This document shows positions 34,424-45,476 of a stretch of DNA of 64,000 nt, one piece after another; position 1 is the first letter of the stretch; each line of letters opens with the position of its first letter. Position numbers and translations under genes: made by a program. Below the pieces are notes generated by a model. The model made no database searches. It was not told where the DNA came from and saw only the letters and a program-made list of their open reading frames with translations. Source of the DNA: Poronia punctata (Eukaryota; Ascomycota; Sordariomycetes; Xylariales; Xylariaceae); contig MU401572.1 of assembly GCA_022579005.1 (NCBI GenBank), positions 33,356-97,355 on the forward strand. The letters are read 5' to 3'.

Positions 34424-35030
34424 AGAAGGTAGTTTTTGGTCATTTGGGCTGTTTTCGATCAGGCCTTTTCTCGAGGGGTGTGATTGATGGACTGGCTGTT
34501 AGCTGTACATATCGTCCAAAGTACATATATATTTGATTGATGGACATCCGCAAATGGTTTTTTTTTTTTTTGATCTTGTTGGTATTCGTATTTCGTATTT
34601 ACATGTGTTGTAGAAGTATTTCCTTATTCTTCATTTCAGTATACACTATGGTACAAGGCCATGATCCCTTAGCATATGGGCCGCATCTCGTTTCGCAAAA
34701 TAATGTGGCTATCGGTTGCATGTTTTGTATTGTATGTCCGTAACGCCGTAAATTCTCCATTCTCCCCCCTTTCGGTGTTTCTTCTTTCCCTCAACAACGC
34801 CGTCACAACTCCGAACGGCCTTAATCGTACAGTGCAAAGAGCGGATCGCAGTCGGATCTTTGAGGAAACACACGAGGGGGATACTCCGTGTCGGGTTTGA
34901 GGATACGGCTGCCACCGTTGGGGGACCTGTCGGTTTCCACGTTCGAGTTTATTAGGGTGTAGCGTTTTTTCGGCATCGGCTAAACATTACGTGACGCGTA
35001 TTACGTTTTGGTACGAAGCCGTCTTCTCGA
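34424..35030. other. Convergent 3' region, secreted protein/MRP10
   Basis: 3' UTRs of two convergent genes, with a T-run at 34559-34571. No further gene is seen. Confidence 0.55.
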
Positions 35031-35373
35031 TCATTTCCTCCTCTTCTGCGTCTGCGTAAGCCTATCCTGGAATCGGGTAAGGTTGTAATTGATGGTATTC
35101 TTCCTCGGGGGGTTAGTCGGCGGTCCGTCCATGCAAGCTCTCAAAGCTTCTTCAACCTGTGCACAACCGGCTGTGCTATAACCTGCCGATGCCCAGCAAG
35201 CTGTGGAAAAAAAGGAGTCAGTCAGTCAGTCAATATTTTAGTGATTAAAGATTTGGCCGGGACATACTAAGAACGTTTGACATCATGGAGACACATGGAC
35301 GTTCGGGCTTGGCGTTTGGGTTCCGCACGCGCAGAACCTTGAGCGGCGGGAGGCGGATGGGCTTTTGCGACAT
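35031..35373 (-). CDS. MRP10: Mitochondrial small-subunit ribosomal protein MRP10 (mS37), twin CX9C
   Basis: This is a structural protein of the mitochondrial 37S ribosomal subunit, imported through the Mia40 disulfide relay. Exons are 35268-35373 and 35031-35200 (minus), giving 91 aa; the 67-bp intron has GTATGT and CCACAG and contains an AGTC repeat. The protein starts MSQKPIRLPPLKVLRVRNPN, the conserved fungal MRP10 N-terminus. Four Cys follow as C-x9-C, x10, C-x9-C (C27, C37, C48, C58) in the CHCH motif with CWASAGYSTAGC and ALRACMD. The tail reads NTINYNLTRFQDRLTQTQ and ends in basic residues. Both exons are too short to appear as ordinary ORFs. The length matches the family. Confidence 0.93.
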
Positions 35374-36980
35374 CTTTCCTGGTATAGATGTTGGTTGTCA
35401 AAGTAAATTGGCACAGCCGGACTGACTGACGTGACGGTCTTGCTCGACAAGGAGAGGGATTGAATGTCCGTCTACCTATAATCCTCTCCAGAAAATATTT
35501 GGGGCCATCTCAAGTGATTACCCAATGAATGGCTGGTTTCTTGCTTAAGTGGGTACGCTTTCACGTGATATGCTTCTCTAAACTCAGCACCGGCTGCCAG
35601 TTGGCAGGTAGCATATGGACAGCTGCACAGGGTTCTAGCTTCAGTCCCGTCCCGTCTTGCGGGTGTTTTCCACTGGAGCAAACTTTAAAGGGTCCGATCC
35701 AGAGTGTTTCCTCATCACTGTCAAAGGACGCAAACATATTTTGAAGGGTGGGCATGATCACTCACGAGTTGAAACAGCATTGCCTCTGAAGGCCAACTAA
35801 TACCTACCTACTCAGCGCCAGATGTGTGAGTCAACTGTCAACCCAATGGAACGAAAATATACCTCTAGGGTAACGAGTGGTCCGGTCAAGACTCGGCCGC
35901 TTTCACAGAAAATATGTGCAAGATTGTCACACGAGTTTGAGGTTGCAACCCACCAGTGCGACGGTAAGACTCGCAATGCGAAAACGCAACCCAGCATTTA
36001 AAGTTGTGTACCCATAAGACTGCATATTACGTTCTCGACCAATCTAAAAAAATCCGTCTTTTGTATTTTGTACGACATCCTTGTCGTGCTCTTTGTCTTT
36101 GCTGAGTTGGTTGTTCTGTCCAACAAAGGACCGTCCGTGGGGACGATGGGGACGATGGGGACCTCGGCAAACGCAGCACGGTGCATCATGTCCCTACGGA
36201 ATAGTATGGTTATGAGTCTGGCCTACTCAATCTACCATGTGAGCAAGCCCTCAACTTGTGGATCGGATATGGGACATATTGATCTAATGAACCGAGTCAA
36301 TGATGTTTTATTCGGTCCAGTATCGCCATATAGTTTCCTTTCCCAATCCGCTACGTTTCGGCATGTGGGCGATCATGCGCTGAAGCTCGGAACTCCATTT
36401 GGCGACAGATCTAGCCTCGAATCGCGGCCGCAACATTTCAGGACACTATGCCCGTTTCGTCTCACAAAATTTAATAAACATGTTCGTGACTGTCTCTTTT
36501 GATTTCGTCTATTAAAATTTTCCAAATTAGGTTGATAGCAAAAAAGCTAGCTCTGTTCTAGATGCAAGACAAATCTGTAAACCACGCGAGCCAAGCTTTT
36601 AGCTATCATCCGGCTCGTAGTTGTGGGAAGAGCCACGAGGTTTCCCATGGGCAGTCCAGTCACCATGGTACCGGTCTTGTGGCCCCGACTATACCCGATT
36701 CACCTTGAAGTTCCGCGTTGAAGGCCCCAATCCAAATTATTAATCTCACCAAAAAATACAAAGTACACTCAAACTCCGGCCTCGGCCTTGTTTACATACG
36801 TCTTGGCGGTACAGGAAGACAGACTATCGGAACGTCCAAACGAGACGTCATATATTCCTAGCTCTCGTGTCCAATAGGAGCTGCAGTCCCGAGGGACTAG
36901 ATGAATGTAGTCGGTCTTGATCGATGTCTATGATTCGTCTAGTCCGCCTTGTTCATCATCACGATCCCTGTATTGATTCC

Positions 36981-36989
36981 ATCTGATAA
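36981..36989 (+). promoter_or_regulatory. Iron-GATA factor site ATCTGATAA (SreA/SRE type), copy 1
   Basis: The nonamer is an exact match to ATCWGATAA, the extended site of the iron-responsive GATA repressors SreA/SRE/Urbs1. It lies 0.98 kb upstream of the siderophore transporter start codon and 25 bp from a second copy. Confidence 0.6.
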
Positions 36990-37013
36990 AATATTATCTT
37001 ATCAATCTGATCA

Positions 37014-37022
37014 ATCTGATAA
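37014..37022 (+). promoter_or_regulatory. Iron-GATA factor site ATCTGATAA (SreA/SRE type), copy 2
   Basis: This is the second exact copy of ATCWGATAA in the same orientation. Between the two copies lie TTATCTTATC and another AATCTGATC, making a dense GATA cluster. Paired sites are typical of genes silenced when iron is plentiful. Confidence 0.6.
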
Positions 37023-37964
37023 AAGTTTTCGTTCAGGGGTCCACCCAATCATGCAGCCAAGGGTACTAGGCTTGATTCCCCTCGACAACGGACCCTAGTC
37101 CAAGACCAAAGCCAGAAAGTTTCCAAGTCCGAACACAAAGAGCTAACTAGTCCTTCGCTTCGGACGTCTTGCCTAACCTGACACCTTTTTAATCCTCTGT
37201 CAAAATCAGGGGGCAGTAGGTAAAGACGCAGATATGTATAAAGTAAGCCTCTGGACATGATTATTAAGCCTAAGAGGGGTACGAAAACATATTATTGTCA
37301 CACGTGGAATTATTGCGGAATCTTCGGAGCCCCTCCTCCCCCTCTTTCTCTACCTCTCAAAAAAAGTAGGCGTAGTTATTATGTGCAGCTTCGGTAACCA
37401 ACCGATCCCCCGATGAAAGTCCCCTGGTGTTGTAGGGTGGGCCGTTGAAGCTCCGACATCACCTACCCCCACTTGTTAGCATGTCCTAGATAGACTAGGA
37501 TGAAGTAACGTGTAAAAGTCAGGAAGGAGACACGACGTAGTACCTCCACTCACTTCCCACAACACAGTGTGGCGACATCATGCTTGCCAACCAATACCTT
37601 TGTGATCTCTTTATTTGCTTGCAAAACGATGTATTCAGATCATAGATGGATAACTGTGTCCCTCGTACCACCCACAGTACCCAAGTAACCATTGCCAAGC
37701 TTGCTGCCAAGCTCATAGATGCCATTTATCGTAGCTCGGTCGTACTGCCCAGTGCCCACCGTTTAGCTGAGGAGCTCGTCGGTCCCAGAGGGCCAGAGCT
37801 CAGTCTTTAAATATCTCGCTTCAGCCCAGCGCCCGTGCACAAACACTCCCCAGTCTTTCCCTTGTGCATCCTTTCCTATTCCTATCCCTCCCTTTGTATG
37901 AGGTGTCGCAGGTTAGCAATCTGATTTCTTGCTGATTGCCTCATCCTCCACAAACACACCTACA

Positions 37965-39875
37965 ATGAGGTCCCTTTTCAAGACGGCCGTCGCACATGAC
38001 GCGCCCGTCGAGGAGAAGCCGGCCCGGCTTGATGACAGCAAAGAAACCGGTGGCGTGACGGCCGATAACCCCAACTCTAGCGAAACCGAGTCCGATGTCG
38101 ATGCCATCGATGAGACTGCCCAGGCCGGTGTCCGGAAGATCGAGGCCATCACCAAGGTCTGGTCTACTCGTGACCTATACCTGGCCTATATTCTGTACGA
38201 CTCGCTCCTAGGGGCACCCAAGTTCGCGGATGATGATTCAAGACTGACCGATTGCATAGCATCTGGGTCATCTACTTTGTCGATGCCATGCAACAGGGAA
38301 TGGGTGGCCTCTTGACTCCTTACGTCACCAGTGCCTTTTATAAGCACTCGTTGACTGCCACGACCGGTGTTGCCGCCAACATCATCGGCGGTGTTTCCAA
38401 GCTCACATTAGCCAAGATTCTCGATGTCTGGGGTCGTCCACAGGGTTATCTTCTCACCATGTGCATCATGGTCATCGGCCTCATCCTCATGGCCGCTTGC
38501 AAGAACGTGGAGACTTATTGCGCAGCACAGATCTTCTACTGGGTCGGGTATGACATCCTCCCGCCAGAATGGGAATCGAATATGACTGACTGACTGAAAC
38601 GTGCACGTGCTTAGATATAATGGCATCTCATACGCTACGTCTGTCTTCATCGCCGACACGTCCAAGTTGAAGAACAGAGGTTTGGTGCTGGCTTACACCA
38701 GCTCACCCTACATCGCCACTGTTTGGATTACCGGCCCCATGGCACAAAGCGTGCTGCAGGGTATCGGTTGGAGATGGGGCTTCGGCATTTTTGCCATCGT
38801 CACACCTATCGTATGCCTTCCTCTCTACTTCCTGTTCGCGTACAACCAGCGCAAGGCGGAGAAATTGGGTGTCCTCGTCCCTAGGAAGAGCGGCCGGACG
38901 TTTATGCAGTCCGTCATGCACTACTTCTGGGAGTTCGATATTGTCTGCCTTATCCTTCTGTCGGCTGGCTTTACGCTCTTCCTGCTGCCCTTCAGCATCT
39001 ACTCGATGCAGACGTACGGATGGAAGGATCCACTTACCCTTTCATTCCTCGTCGTCGGTTTCGTTCTCCTCGTCGGAGCAGTCGTCTGGGAGAAGTACTT
39101 TGCCCCGGTCAAGTTCATGCCGTGGGAACTTCTCAAGGATCGCACCGTGCTCGGAGCCTGTATCCTAGCCGCCGTGCTGTTCGTCGAGTACTACATCTGG
39201 ACCGCCTATTTCAATTCTTTCCTCCAGGTAGTGCTGAGGACGAGCGTGTGGCAGACAGGTTATATCGGCAACATTTACAGCATTGGTTCCTGTCTCTTCT
39301 CCATCCCGGTCGGCTACGCGATCCGATATACTGGCCGCTTCAAGTGGGTCGCTCTGTACTTTGGCGTGCCTGTAACGATGCTCGCCATCGGTCTGCTGAT
39401 CCAGTTCCGTCACGCCGGTACCAACCTCGGCTGGATCATCTTTGTTGAGATCATCTACGCCTTCGCTGGCGGTGCCTGCGTCATCTGTGAGCAGGTTGCC
39501 GTCATGGCCGCCGCAGCCCATCAGCACGTCGCCGTCGTGCTCGCCGTCGAGGGCATGTTTTCCAGTGTCGGCGGCGGTATCGGTGGATCCATCGCCGGAG
39601 CCATCTGGACCGGCGTGTTCCCCGTCAAGCTCATGGAATATCTGCCAGAGGAATCCAAGGCCAACTTTGACGACATCTACGGAGTCCTCCAGACGCAAAT
39701 CGACTACCCCGCCGGCTCGGCCACCCACGACGCAATCGTCAGAGCCTACGGAGATTCGCTCAGGAACATGTTCATCGCGGCCACGGCGCTCACCGCCATC
39801 GGTCTCGCAGGCGTCATCATGTGGCGTGACATTAAGATCAAGAATGTGAAGCAGGTCAAGGGTAACGTCATCTAG
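37965..39875 (+). CDS. Siderophore-iron transporter, MFS SIT family (MirB/Sit1-like)
   Basis: It takes up ferric siderophores by proton symport at the plasma membrane. Exons are 37965-38194, 38260-38547 and 38615-39875, giving 592 aa. The polar N-terminus (about 70 aa) ends at TKVWSTRDLYLAYILIWVIY, which is split by intron 1, then YFVDAMQQGMGGLLTPYVTS. Family landmarks are the loop GGVSKLTLAKILDVWGRPQG, IFYWVGYNGISY across intron 2, SGRTFMQSVMHYFWEFDIVC, YYIWTAYFNSFLQVVL, EQVAVMAAAAHQHVAVVLAV and the glycine-rich GGIGGSIAGAIWTGVFP near the C-terminus. About 14 hydrophobic helices fit the SIT family. ATG 37965 follows CACACCTACA. Two iron-GATA sites lie upstream. The substrate cannot be told from sequence. 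The siderophore acyltransferase is 26 kb away, too far to call a cluster. Confidence 0.93.
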
Positions 39876-40803
39876 GTTGATGAAACGAGGTTTCTCTTTC
39901 CTTCCGAATGTTCCTTGATGAACTTTATATGGGATTTTTGGATATGTAGACTATAAAAAAAAAGTACGTGCAGCGCGGGTCAGCTGACATGTTTTTGAAA
40001 GGGGGGGGTTGTTTTTCTATCTAGACGGCGCTAATTGGGTTTATGAGCAACGTGTTATGCTCGAATAAAAGGTGGTGGATTAATGGTTTCACCGCGTATG
40101 TATTAACTATAGTACGAATATGTAATGTTTTTATTCCATTTTGCTCTTCACTCTCGGGATCATACTGTTTACTGTTACCCGTAGGCCTCTAGAAATGGGA
40201 TGATGGTTTTGCTTGGAGGGGTGATAAGAAGTACTCTTGAATCGTAACCTTTATGTACTTGTAGGTATGACGCGTGTCCTTGGACCAAGACGTGTATATA
40301 CCAAACGATTGGGCGCAAACTTGAATAGCTGGAAAGGAGATATACAAGTTACTCGTCACGTTCTTGCACTTGTCATCAAATCCCAGTTTATAAGGTACCT
40401 TAGGTATATGTGAGTTGAGTCTTCCTGCCTCATCTTATTGATAATTTGAAGGACTCAAGGTTAGGTAAGCATGTATACTAAAGTGGGGCATACCTTAAAA
40501 CGTATTACGTGTACAGCATGCCATTGGACTGGCAGTTGCTCGTACACCATTCACCAGGCCTGCCATTCACGAATCACCACCAACTACAACGTCAGAACTC
40601 CAGGTTTAACCTCGTTCATATCTTCCTCAGTCGCACCAATTTATCTACAACAAGGGCTTACCAAACATTGCAGCTGTAGGCCGGTACGTTGTAGTATCAT
40701 AATAAGTAGCTCTCCCACGCCAGAGACTAGAGTTTTGTCTAAATTCTACATAAACGACCGAAAAGGCGTTTAGCGCCCCGAGTCCTGACCGACGTTGCGC
40801 GCG
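39876..40803. other. Intergenic region siderophore transporter/MED18
   Basis: 3' UTR of the transporter and promoter of MED18. A G-run lies at about 40001. No gene is supported; an ORF at 40471-40773 shows no domain. Confidence 0.55.
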
Positions 40804-41773
40804 ATGCACGAACTATTTCTCACGTCGTCTGTGCACCCGGACGACTTTGAGACGGCATGCGCAATCTTACAGGGCCTGACGTGGATGACGGCTCGGCGCT
40901 CCGTCTACCGCACACTCTACTTTGCCGGTCTACCACACCCGAACGGGCTACCGAAACAGCCGACGCGGACCAACCTGACCCGCCAGCAGGACAGACAGCT
41001 GTGGCTGGACCTGAATAAGCAGCTTCTCCGCTCATCTTACGTCCTCCAGGCCACCTTTGAGGTCTCGCCCGAAAATGACTTTGGCAAGGAGGGTCCGATG
41101 GACCTCGGCCGCATGCCCGCCACTCTGCGGTGGACCGATTTGCCCGAGGTTCTGAAAGACCCTCAAGCTGTCGTCCGTAAGAAGAATGCTATGAGGCCAT
41201 CTGACCAGCCGGAACCTGTAAAGGACTCGCCCATCATCTCCCGCAAAAAGATTGAGATACCCTTCTCTGCCGGTCTACCATCGCTATTGTCAGAGAACCA
41301 GCAAAGGTAGGTAAATAAATAGATAAATAAAAACGCCCCTTGCCTCGTCCATATCGAATGACGCCCCCGACGAACGTAACAACTAGCTAACCCTATTTTT
41401 CAGATATACGAGCGAGATAATACAGGAATGCTACTCATTCCGCAGAGGGGATCTCGAAATAGTGTTGAGCAGATACTATCACCTCCCAACAGCAGCAGCA
41501 TCCAATGGCCATCATCATCATCATCATCCAATTCCACAGCTGCCCAAATGGGACGAGTTACGACCCGTGGATCCGGCTCAGAAATGGATCCTGAATATCA
41601 AACTGAACGTGACGGAAGATAGTCAACCGGAGAAGATTTCAAAGGCGAACGAGGAACTCATGCGCAATAAGATTGAGTTTGAGAAATTGTTCAGATTCGA
41701 GGTCATTGATCGTCGCGTCTTTGACACGAGGATAGCTCCGCCCCCTATCAATCCCGGCATTGCCCCGCCGTGA
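40804..41773 (+). CDS. MED18: Mediator complex subunit 18 (head module)
   Basis: This is a subunit of the Mediator head that helps RNA polymerase II initiation and termination in the nucleus. Exons are 40804-41306 and 41404-41773, giving 290 aa. The start MHELFLTSSVHPDDFETACA plus ILQGLTWMTARRSVYRTLYF is the conserved MED18 N-terminus. RWTDLPEVLKDP is followed by a variable linker, then across the intron NQQRYTSEIIQECYSFRRGDLEIVLSRYYHL, the second conserved half, with KWILNIKLNVTED and KFEVIDRRVFDTR-like strands of the beta barrel (here FRFEVIDRRVFDTR). A CAT repeat encodes a run of six His (from about 41510), a local low-complexity insertion. An in-frame TTG precedes the ATG; the ATG matches the family start. 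Confidence 0.92.
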
Positions 41774-42667
41774 AAGAAAAAGCGGGAAACAACACCTTGC
41801 CACAACATCTATCTTGTTCAAGATATTTATTTTGGATAGAGTGTTGGTATCGTTTTAACAAGTCAGCGTGGTCTGGTGAGGAGAGTATTTCTACCGCCGC
41901 ACTCATGCCCTCATCGTAGAGGCTGGTTTTATGAAACTGAAAGGATAATTGCCGTATCATACCCGGATCTCTAGCGCCTACACATACCGCCTGGGTATTG
42001 CGTAGTATTACCTTTAGGGGTTGAAGTCACGGCCGAATCTTGTACCTGCGACTCTAGGTATAACCAAGACTCTCAAATGTCCTCATTCTTACAGACCTTG
42101 GGTACGTGTAGTGCTCTAAGAATTGGAAGACGCCATCATGAAGGAGAGAAGAAGCCCCTGCGTTTCGCGAGCCTATCAAGTGAAAAATTCGGGCACCTGC
42201 GGACGATCGATCCAGCAAGAAAGGGGACACCTGGCAAGGAATAGAGGACGTGATGAGTGAAGCTGAATGGCTCTAGTTAGTGAAAAAACTATATACCTTT
42301 GATATACATGTATTAATATTAAGCAAGCGAGCAACTATACCAAACATGTTATTTATTTGTTGTCTAGCATGTTAAAACAATGCTATTAGGTAGGTTAGGT
42401 TAGGTAGGTATATTATTCCCAGCCTGGTATGATCATGAGGCGATTTTAAACCCGATACCGTGGGTCTAGACTTGTTTGTTTTACGTGCTTTCTTGGTTAG
42501 CTAGGTATGTACCTAATTTACCCTAGGTAGGTAGGTAATGTATATATACATTTATTTATTTATCTATTTATTCTTTACATACCCCCTATAAATAGGGCTT
42601 TGTGTAAGGTTTTGTTAAGAATTGAGATAAGCAAAGACAAACAATCCTTAAATATAGGACAATCTTT

Positions 42668-42712
42668 AAAAAAAAAAAAAAAGGAAGGCAAGACAAGACA
42701 AGACAAGACAAG
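42668..42712. repeat. A15 run followed by (AAGAC)n
   Basis: A run of 15 A is followed by GGAAGGC and four to five AAGAC units. Confidence 0.85.
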
Positions 42713-43344
42713 GAAACCTATAGGTGTTTTTTACTTTACATATAACCTAGTAACCAGGGAGCTTTCATTTGTTTATGTCTGCTTACTTGGCTTTTAACAT
42801 AGATACCTACCTATTACATAAGCCGAACTATATAACAGAAACAGAAACGGATGTAACAACACCTCTTTAGCCTTAATATTCATTCCCTTATGTTGTATAG
42901 TATGCATAGGTGGTCTAGTCTGTCTGTTAGTCTAATTAATGTTAGGACTGTCACTGCTCTAGGTTAGAAAGATAGATAGATCTAGCATGAGAGAGATCTG
43001 ATATAACTACAGTAGGTAAGGTAAGGTAAGTTACTTAAGATCGTCATCTAACCTCTTTGCTGTTTGTTTGTTAGCTGCTTACTACTACTCACTTACCTAA
43101 CCAACACAACACAACACACTTTTATAAAGTTGGTTGGTTCTAGGCTGAATAAATAAAGAGATCCCCACTAACACAATTACCGCCAACTTGGACAGACAGA
43201 ACTAAACCTACATATACCTAACTACCTAGCTGCATATATAAGTGAAGTTGGTAGGTAAGGTAAGCGGACAACATAATACGTAGAGTTAAGTAGTTCTACT
43301 TGTGCTGTGATTGTGTATTAATCCCACTATCTGTTGGTTCTTGT

Positions 43345-43378
43345 CCCTTCCTTCCTTCCTTCCTTCCTTCCTTCCTTA
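43345..43378. repeat. (TTCC)n microsatellite
   Basis: About eight tandem TTCC units, followed by TTAC units. Confidence 0.9.
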
Positions 43379-44303
43379 CTTACTTGCATAAAATAATAAT
43401 TGCTGATGGACAGACACATAAAACGTATTTTTAGGCAAGCTTATACGTTTGTTTGTTTACGTTTAGATTTGGCAAAAAACGTAGGATGCGTAGGTACTTG
43501 TAAACAGGGGAGGGCTTTGCTGACGGACCGCATATGTACAAGTAACTTGTAAACGGACATATCCCGGCTGACTACCTAATCTAAGAAATACGCACGGGGC
43601 GGGCACAAGATAAGGAAAACAAACAAAACAAAATAAAACAAAAACAAAATAGGGATACGCCGTCTGTTCGTCTGCATGCATAAGACCAACAACCGTTATC
43701 TACATTTTTCATACAAAAAAGTCTGATAATTTGTATATTGTTGCCTGTTTGTTCTTGGCTACGACCTAGGTAGTCTAAAATAGCCTCTAATAAGTATGTC
43801 ATGAAAAAAGGGATTCCCCCCCCTACACGTATCATGGTTCATGGTCGGCGATTAGTCCCTATGGCCGGGGCTATTCGGAGCAAAAACATGATTTGAAATG
43901 ATATTATAAAGCTGACATACTTACAGATGCGAGATTTCGAGAACGCGGTAAGGCTAGGCAAGTAGTCGAGCGGATCATGCCGTTTTTGCTCTCAAGTGCT
44001 AGGAGCTCGTCATGCAGTACAATGTGAATGCAGGATGTATGACAAGAGCCTCTCTAAGCTACAAGGCAGGCAGGCAAGTAACTCCTTCGCAGCTGTGCTG
44101 AACATGTGCGTAACATGTAAAATGAATAATTCATTACCTAGCCATTAGCATTGCCCCGTCATAGTATGTAGGGCTAGCTACCTTGCTGTACACGTAGGTA
44201 GGATATGAAAATCGGGAAAATACCAGAACAATCAGTACCAGCAGAGGTGATTGATCGCTTTCGGCTGCAACCTTCGGCAAGGAGTGATCGTATGTAATGA
44301 ACT

Positions 44304-45476
44304 TTACAAGTTCCCGTTCCGGCCAGGAGGCATTCGAATGGTTGACGAACCGGTGGGTTGTGGATGGATTTCGTCCACCCGACTACGATTCAGAGAAAAC
44401 GCCGGCACAACCCACTGTTTGCACGTGCACTGAAGCCCTTGCCAAGCAAACCGGCCGACAGTAGCACCGCACTTTGCGTTTGGACAAATCAACCGGCCGT
44501 CAAGTGCGCCATCTTCTAGAACAGGACGCATCCACGAAAGCGTCTCGATGAATATGTGAGCACACTCGACACTACTGGCCGCCTCCCCGGTAGGAGTATG
44601 AGGTACCAGGAACTTGGGCGTCGTTAGAGTCCTTCTGCACTTCTTGCATCGAAACTCCGAACCCCCTTTACTTGAACGAGTAGAATTAGGATCGGCTTGT
44701 TCCTCCTCTTCGGCGTCGATCTCGTCCTCGAACCGTATGAGCTCTGCGTCGGGAGCCATCCTCATGTCGAGGTGGTCTTGCAGCATCCTCTCGTACAGCC
44801 ATTTCTGGTAGATCGGGTGACGCTCTACGGCGCCGTCGTCCTCGGCCGGACATCCCATCTCCCACCAGAGTTCCAGCTGTTTCATGAATCCCGGGTTGGG
44901 TTCCGCTCCGGGCCGTCCCTCGCGCACACACTTTAACGCGCTCTCAACAGCGCTTGCGGCTGTATCTCGTCGCTGTTGAGCCGATGTAGCGGACTGCGTG
45001 CCGCCGAAGCGATGGGGATATTTATACAGCAGGTAGGCGACCACGCAGCTTACCGATCTTGATTTACCCATCGCACAATGGACGTAAACGCCACTGGATG
45101 GCGACGAGGAGTTATCATCACCCTCGTTAGAATGCAGCCCGCTATCTATAAATCGGACGGCAGCAGAAAAGTGAACCAAGATGTCTGATGACTCATCATC
45201 GTCTATGTCGATGCTCATATGTTTGAACCGTTTGCCTTCTTCGCCCCACTTCTCAAACGACCATTGTATCGCGGAAAGAACGTGAGTGATGTTGTTCTCG
45301 TAAAAAAGGTTTCTGTGAGATAACAGGTTTAAAACCCAAACCCTGCAATCCCCGTCAGTATATCCCATATCCACAAACGGTGGTCCCCATAAGGTAGTCA
45401 AACTACAAAATCGGGTGAATGCTTACCCTCCAACGTATAAGTTGTCATCGCCAGGTACCTTGGAGATTGAAGCCAT
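44304..45476 (-). CDS. YVH1: Dual-specificity phosphatase YVH1
   Basis: YVH1 combines a phosphatase domain with a zinc-binding C-terminus, and in yeast it releases Mrt4 during 60S ribosome assembly. Exons are 45427-45476 and 44304-45342 (minus), giving 362 aa; the intron is 84 bp (GTAAGC...TTGCAG). The start MASISKVPGDDNLYVGG joins to VWVLNLLSHRNLFYENNITH, the typical YVH1/DUSP12 N-terminus. The active site is VHCAMGKSRS (Cys106, Arg112; HCx5R). The C-terminal zinc module has CKKC, CAHIF, CPNAKCG and CTCKQWVVPAFSLNRSRVDEI, also conserved in DUSP12. A long acidic stretch (DEIDAEEEEQAD) links the two parts. Upstream in-frame GTG/ATG readings run through the intron and are not used. Confidence 0.95.

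Larger units (their letters stand above)
35374..37964. other. 2.6-kb divergent intergenic region MRP10/siderophore transporter
   Basis: No gene is supported. Two exact ATCTGATAA sites with extra GATA/TATC copies lie at 36981-37022 (separate entries). The last 200 bp are pyrimidine-rich leader sequence of the transporter. An ORF at 36068-36502 begins at a TTG and has no domain. Confidence 0.55.
41774..44303. other. 2.5-kb intergenic region rich in simple repeats
   Basis: No gene is supported. The stretch carries TTAGGTTAGGTAGGTA-type words (about 42390), a 15-A run with AAGAC repeats, ACACAAC repeats (about 43100) and a TTCC array. Composition is AT-rich with scattered GTAGGTA words. Confidence 0.6.

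Noticed and set aside
36068..36502. 144-codon plus-strand ORF with a hydrophobic start
   Set aside because: It starts at TTG rather than ATG, contains a GGGGAC-GAT repeat, and has no domain.
9972..39875. A siderophore biosynthetic gene cluster
   Set aside because: Only two siderophore-related genes, 26 kb apart and separated by housekeeping genes; no NRPS or monooxygenase is present.
42380..42410. Possible interstitial telomere (TTAGGTTAGGTAGG)
   Set aside because: The unit is TTAGGT/TAGG, not the TTAGGG of filamentous fungi, and it is short and irregular.
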